Positions 4,287 through 6,993 of a stretch of DNA of 6,993 bases are shown here, in pieces. Every line of letters begins with the position of its first letter. Position 1 is the first letter of the stretch. The notes beneath the pieces are model-generated. The model saw nothing but the letters and a program-made list of their open reading frames with translations, was not told the origin of the DNA and made no database searches. Both the position numbers and the translations under genes were made by a program. Source of the DNA: CALMEC01 sp031372145 (GTDB lineage Bacteria; Actinomycetota; Thermoleophilia; Miltoncostaeales; Miltoncostaeaceae); NCBI GenBank assembly GCA_031372145.1, contig JANMKR010000022.1, positions 1-6,993 on the forward strand, read 5' to 3'.

Positions 4287-6263
4287 ATGGGAACGACGCA
4301 GACACGCGCCGGCGAGGCGGCGCGCAACGACGCGTTCTTGCGCAACTCGGCCGAGCCCGTCCGCGCGCATCTGGCGACGTCGGTCGAGCTGGCGGAGTTC
4401 CTGCGCGACGCGGGCTCGCTCACGCTGGCGGAGCGACGGCTTCTGGTCGAGCAGGCGCTCGTGCTGCTGGAGCAGAACTACGTCCACCTGCCGCTCAAGA
4501 TCGCGATGCATGGCATCAACCCGCTGCAGCGCCTGCGCCTCTTGGGCGCGCAGCTCGAGGGGCAGTCCGCATCGACCATGGACCCTGAGTGGACGTTCCA
4601 CGCCGAGCTGTCGGCCATCTTCCATTCGCTCCACGACCTTCACACCAACTACATCCTCCCCGAGCCCTTTGCGGGCAAGATCGCGTACCTGCCCTTCCAG
4701 GTCGAGGAGTTCTTTGCGGACGGGGTTTCCCACTTCGTCATTGCGCGACTGGCCGAGGGGTACTCGGCTCCCGGGCTCGGGCCGGGAGCGGAGGTGACGT
4801 CCTGGAACGGGATTCCGATCGGCCGCGCGGTGGACCTGAACGCGGCGCGCTTTGCGGGCAGCAACGCCGCGGCGCGTCACGCGCGTGGCCTGGAGTCACT
4901 GACGGCCCGGTCGCTGCACGTGGATCTTCCACCCGACGAGCATTGGGTCACCATGGGCTTCGCCGCCGACGACGGCTCGGACCGCGAGCTTCGCCAGGCG
5001 TGGCTCGTGGTCGACAACCTCCCCGCGTTCGGGCCCGACCCAGACCAGGAGAGCGACGACGCATCGCTGGGCCTCGATTTCGGCGGTGACGCCACCGCGC
5101 GGGCGACCAAGCTGCTGTTCGCGCCCGGGGTGGTCGCCAGGGAGGACGCTGAGCGCGAGGGGCGGGCTCAGCCCAGGCCGCAGGCGCCCGACACCGTGGT
5201 CGACACACCGATGCCGGGGGTGTTCCGCGCGAGTGCCGTCACCACGCCATCCGGAACGTACGGGCACCTGCGCATCTTTTCGTTCCGCGTGCCGAGCCCC
5301 ATGGCGTTCGTCGACGAGTTCGTGCGGTTGCTCGCCGAACTCCCACAAGACGGGTTGATCCTGGACGTGCGGGGCAATCCGGGAGGGACGATCCAGGCCG
5401 GCGAGCTGGCACTGCAGACGCTGACGCCGAGCCGCATCGTCCCGGAGCCCGTGCAGTTCATCAACACCCCCCTCAACCTGGTCATCTGCCGCCGGCATCG
5501 GACCAACCCGACCGGTGTGATGGACCTGGGCCCCTGGTTTCCGTCGATCGAACAGTCGCTCGCCACCGGCGCCACGTTCTCGCAGGCGTTTCCCATGACA
5601 GCCGAGGACGAGGCGAACGCCCTGGGCCAGGCCTATCACGGCCCCGTGGTTCTGATCACCGATGCCCGTTGCTACTCCGCCGGCGACATCTTCGCCGCCG
5701 GTTTCCAGGACCACGCAATCGGGCCCGTGCTGGGTATCGATGACAACACCGGCGCCGGCGGCGCGAACGTCTGGACGCACGGGCGCCTGATGTCGCTGCT
5801 CGAAGAGCCGAAGCCCGACCCGGACTCGCCATATCGGGCGCTGCCCAAGGGGGCGAGCATGTCCGTCGCGATGCGCCGGTCGCTGCGGGTGGGGCCGGCG
5901 GCGGGCAATCCGCTCGAGGATCTTGGCGTCGTGCCCGACGTCCGCCACCGGATGACCCGCGCAGACGTGCTCGAGGGCAACGTGGATCTGCTCGCGCGGG
6001 CCGGGGAGCTGCTCGCGAAGATGCCGGTCCACAAGCTGGTCGTGACGACCACGCGCCCGGCAAAAGGAACCTTGGAGGTCGCCCTCCAGGTCACCAACGT
6101 CGACCGCGTGGACATCTTCGTCGACACCCGGCCGCGAGCATCCGTCGACGTTCGCGACGGCACCGCATCGGTCACCGTGACGGGGGTGACCAAGCCCAAG
6201 CACCTGCGGGTGGACGCGTTCAACGCCGGCAAGCTGGTCGCGGCACGCCTCGTCATGCTCTGA
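4287..6263 (+). CDS. S41-family serine peptidase
   Basis: Predicted 658-residue peptidase. Residues 25-130 are helical and end in FHSLHDLHTNYILPEPF, with H119 in the D-x-H-T motif of many S41 members. Residues about 130-180 resemble a small PDZ-like unit (GPGAEVTSWNGIPI). After an acidic stretch (PDPDQESDD) and a linker, residues about 325-560 form the S41 core: YGHLRIFSFRV, then ILDVRGNPGG starting at D360, then ITDARCYSAGDIFAAGF with S464 as the nucleophile, then GIDDNTGAGGANVW. The last 80 residues (579-658) are strand-rich and may form a separate beta domain. S41 enzymes usually work outside the membrane, yet the N-terminus MGTTQTRAGEAARND is not a signal peptide, so this one may be cytoplasmic, like tricorn-type members. 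It is divergent from the amidase. The substrate is unknown; the family call is firm. Confidence 0.93.
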   Translation: MGTTQTRAGEAARNDAFLRNSAEPVRAHLATSVELAEFLRDAGSLTLAERRLLVEQALVLLEQNYVHLPLKIAMHGINPLQRLRLLGAQLEGQSASTMDPEWTFHAELSAIFHSLHDLHTNYILPEPFAGKIAYLPFQVEEFFADGVSHFVIARLAEGYSAPGLGPGAEVTSWNGIPIGRAVDLNAARFAGSNAAARHARGLESLTARSLHVDLPPDEHWVTMGFAADDGSDRELRQAWLVVDNLPAFGPDPDQESDDASLGLDFGGDATARATKLLFAPGVVAREDAEREGRAQPRPQAPDTVVDTPMPGVFRASAVTTPSGTYGHLRIFSFRVPSPMAFVDEFVRLLAELPQDGLILDVRGNPGGTIQAGELALQTLTPSRIVPEPVQFINTPLNLVICRRHRTNPTGVMDLGPWFPSIEQSLATGATFSQAFPMTAEDEANALGQAYHGPVVLITDARCYSAGDIFAAGFQDHAIGPVLGIDDNTGAGGANVWTHGRLMSLLEEPKPDPDSPYRALPKGASMSVAMRRSLRVGPAAGNPLEDLGVVPDVRHRMTRADVLEGNVDLLARAGELLAKMPVHKLVVTTTRPAKGTLEVALQVTNVDRVDIFVDTRPRASVDVRDGTASVTVTGVTKPKHLRVDAFNAGKLVAARLVML

Positions 6264-6268
6264 ACGAC

Positions 6269-6295
6269 TGAGCTGACTGACGCCCGATCAGCTCA
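6269..6295 (+). terminator. Hairpin after the S41 gene
   Basis: TGAGCTGA (6269-6276) and TCAGCTCA (6288-6295) form a perfect 8-bp stem with an 11-nt loop, beginning 6 nt after the stop codon. It lacks a T-run, as many terminators in GC-rich actinobacteria do. The position is right for a terminator; activity is inferred. Confidence 0.45.
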
Positions 6296-6353
6296 CCCTC
6301 GTTCGCACAACAACATGGACGGAACCTTGAGCCAGGCTGGGTTTGACGGAGAC

Positions 6354-6651
6354 TGTGATCTGACCCCACTTGGTGGAGTCGCGGTTCTGGAGTCAGGCGG
6401 CGTTGATGGTGTGGTGGTGTTTGTTCTCGGTGGGTGTGAGCATGCCGAGTGCGCTGTGGCGACGGCGGGTGTTGTGGAACCGGTCGATGTAGTCGCTGAT
6501 CGCGGTGGCGAGCTCGACGCGGGTCTGCCAGCGCCGGCGGTTGAGGAGTTCGACCTGCATCCGTCCCCAGAACGCTTCGACCATGGCGTTATCGTATGGG
6601 CTGCCGACCGCTCCCATCGAGGGTGCGATGCCGGCGTCGTGGATATTCTGT
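6354..6651 (-). mobile_element. IS3-family element, 3' stump
   Basis: About 300 bp of an IS3-type insertion sequence in minus orientation. The left limit is placed near 6354-6356 because TGATCTGACCCCACTTGGTG followed by GAGTC resembles the TGA...CCCC...GGAG terminal repeat of this family, and the transposase stop codon lies about 40 bp inside. The other end, the first transposase frame and most of the second are gone. The break at 6651 abuts a 31-nt palindrome. No target duplication can be sought because one end is missing. Confidence 0.7.
6393..6650 (-). pseudogene. IS3-family transposase, C-terminal fragment
   Basis: The last 85 residues of the second frame (OrfB) of an IS3-type transposase: QNIHDAGIAPSMGAVGSPYD, then NAMVEAFWGRMQVELL, then a helical tail ending ISDYIDRFHNTRRRHSALGM and LTPTE. 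This is the rve-type integrase end. The Glu of VEAFW is the last residue of the DDE triad; the two Asp and the DNA-binding OrfA are absent, so it cannot transpose. The frame stays open to an ATG at 6698, but those 16 extra codons cross the palindrome and do not match the family. The preceding TSWVF-type segment expected before QNIHDAG is missing. Confidence 0.88.
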
Positions 6652-6682
6652 TTCACCTCGCGTGCCCGGCACCCGAGGTGAA
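6652..6682. repeat. 31-nt near-perfect palindrome
   Basis: The left arm TTCACCTCGCGTGCC (6652-6666) and the right arm GGCACCCGAGGTGAA (6668-6682) pair at 14 of 15 positions around a single central C (6667); the only mismatch is 6661/6673. It begins at the very base where the IS3 transposase similarity ends. It could be a bidirectional terminator, a REP-like element, an operator or part of another mobile element. Confidence 0.75.
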
Positions 6683-6740
6683 CCGTGTTCGCCTCCACTC
6701 AACCGCCCGGACCCGGCGATCGCCTCGGTCTCGCAGAACC

Positions 6741-6770
6741 TCCTATGCCCCACCATCGCGGGGCGTAGGA
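6741..6770 (+). promoter_or_regulatory. Hairpin overlapping the moaD-like -10
   Basis: TCCTATGCCCC (6741-6751) and GGGGCGTAGGA (6760-6770) form an 11-bp stem, with one G-U pair in RNA, around an 8-nt loop. TAGGAT (6766-6771) at its right edge is a plausible -10 and is followed by 6 nt and ATG 6778. If transcription starts at the ATG, the inverted repeat acts as DNA (an operator), not as RNA. No good -35 is seen. Confidence 0.45.
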
Positions 6771-6777
6771 TCGCGGC

Positions 6778-6993
6778 ATGCCGGTCGTCAAACTGAGTGG
6801 GCAACTCCAGTCATTGACCGGAGGCGAGCGGGAGCACGAGGTCTCCGGAAGCACCGTGCGCGATGCCCTGATCGACCTGGAGGAGCGGCACCCCGCGATC
6901 CACGGATGGATTCTGGACGAGCGCCGCGCGATGCGACGTCACATCAGCGTTTTCGTCAACACGGTGCTCTCAGGAGCGGATACGCCGCTCGAG
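6778..6993 (+). CDS. MoaD/ThiS-like beta-grasp protein, 5' part
   Basis: An open frame from ATG 6778 that runs off the window after 72 codons. It reads as a ubiquitin-like sulfur-carrier fold: strand VVKLSGQLQSLTGG (3-16), strand EREHEVSG (17-24), helix STVRDALIDLEERHPAIHGW (25-44), then MRRHISVFVN (53-62), the family's central strand, and GADTPLE. In MoaD and ThiS proteins the C-terminal Gly-Gly accepts sulfur for molybdopterin, thiamine or cysteine synthesis; that end lies outside the window, so activity cannot be judged. ATG 6778 is chosen because it begins the first strand and follows a -10 by 6 nt, with no Shine-Dalgarno sequence. It points away from the IS stump. Confidence 0.82.
   Translation, partial: MPVVKLSGQLQSLTGGEREHEVSGSTVRDALIDLEERHPAIHGWILDERRAMRRHISVFVNTVLSGADTPLE

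Noticed and set aside
4896..6203. 435-codon reverse open frame inside the S41 gene
   Set aside because: Shadow frame of a confidently identified peptidase; no family pattern in its translation.
6651..6698. Extension of the transposase frame to ATG 6698
   Set aside because: The 16 added codons cross the palindrome and do not match the IS3 transposase sequence expected before QNIHDAG.
1..6993. CRISPR array, tRNA, rRNA or an integrated attachment site
   Set aside because: No regularly spaced repeats, no cloverleaf-like segment and no integrase gene were seen anywhere in the window.

Overview
The window is GC-rich DNA with GC-ending codons, starts that look leaderless, a VapBC pair of the actinobacterial type, an IS3-type transposase of the type common in actinobacteria and a MoaD/ThiS protein. 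I infer a member of the Actinomycetota (Thermoleophilia is a guess from protein style); the species cannot be named from the sequence.

Layout. (1) 1-196 holds nothing I can support. (2) 197-763 (+) is a small two-helix membrane protein with a HAAS-like helical N-terminus. (3) 805-1485 (-) is a TetR-family repressor, divergent from 1549-1839 (+), a 96-residue protein of probable ABM-like alpha/beta-barrel fold. A 15-bp palindrome in the 63-bp gap overlaps candidate -10 elements for both genes. (4) 1904-2496 (+) is a vapBC toxin-antitoxin operon with a GTGA overlap and a leaderless-type promoter. Directly after vapC, at 2497-2579, lies a frameshifted remnant of the 3' end of a second copy of the 96-residue protein gene, so vapBC sits between an intact copy and a broken copy. 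(5) 2685-3398 (+) is an unrecognised probable TIM-barrel protein, convergent with 3416-4135 (-), an N-acetylmuramoyl-L-alanine amidase (Amidase_2 type). (6) 4287-6263 (+) is a large S41-family serine peptidase, divergent from the amidase; the shared 151-bp gap has back-to-back -35-like boxes and, on the amidase side, a possible competing-hairpin leader. (7) 6354-6650 (-) is the 3' stump of an IS3-family element; its broken edge abuts a 31-nt near-perfect palindrome. (8) 6778-end (+) is the first 72 codons of a MoaD/ThiS-like protein, preceded by an 11-bp hairpin that overlaps its -10.

How they fit together. The tetR/ABM pair looks like a repressor with its target. VapBC is a self-contained toxin module. 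The amidase and the TIM-barrel protein are plausible cell-wall-active enzymes, and the S41 peptidase may share control with the amidase, but none of these three has a recognisable signal peptide. No single new defence or biosynthetic system is evident. The most notable items are the broken duplication flanking vapBC, the unknown TIM-barrel protein beside an amidase, the candidate SD-sequestering switch upstream of the amidase, the palindrome at the IS break point, and a repeated TAnnnT-N6-ATG leaderless arrangement before tetR, vapB and the moaD-like gene.
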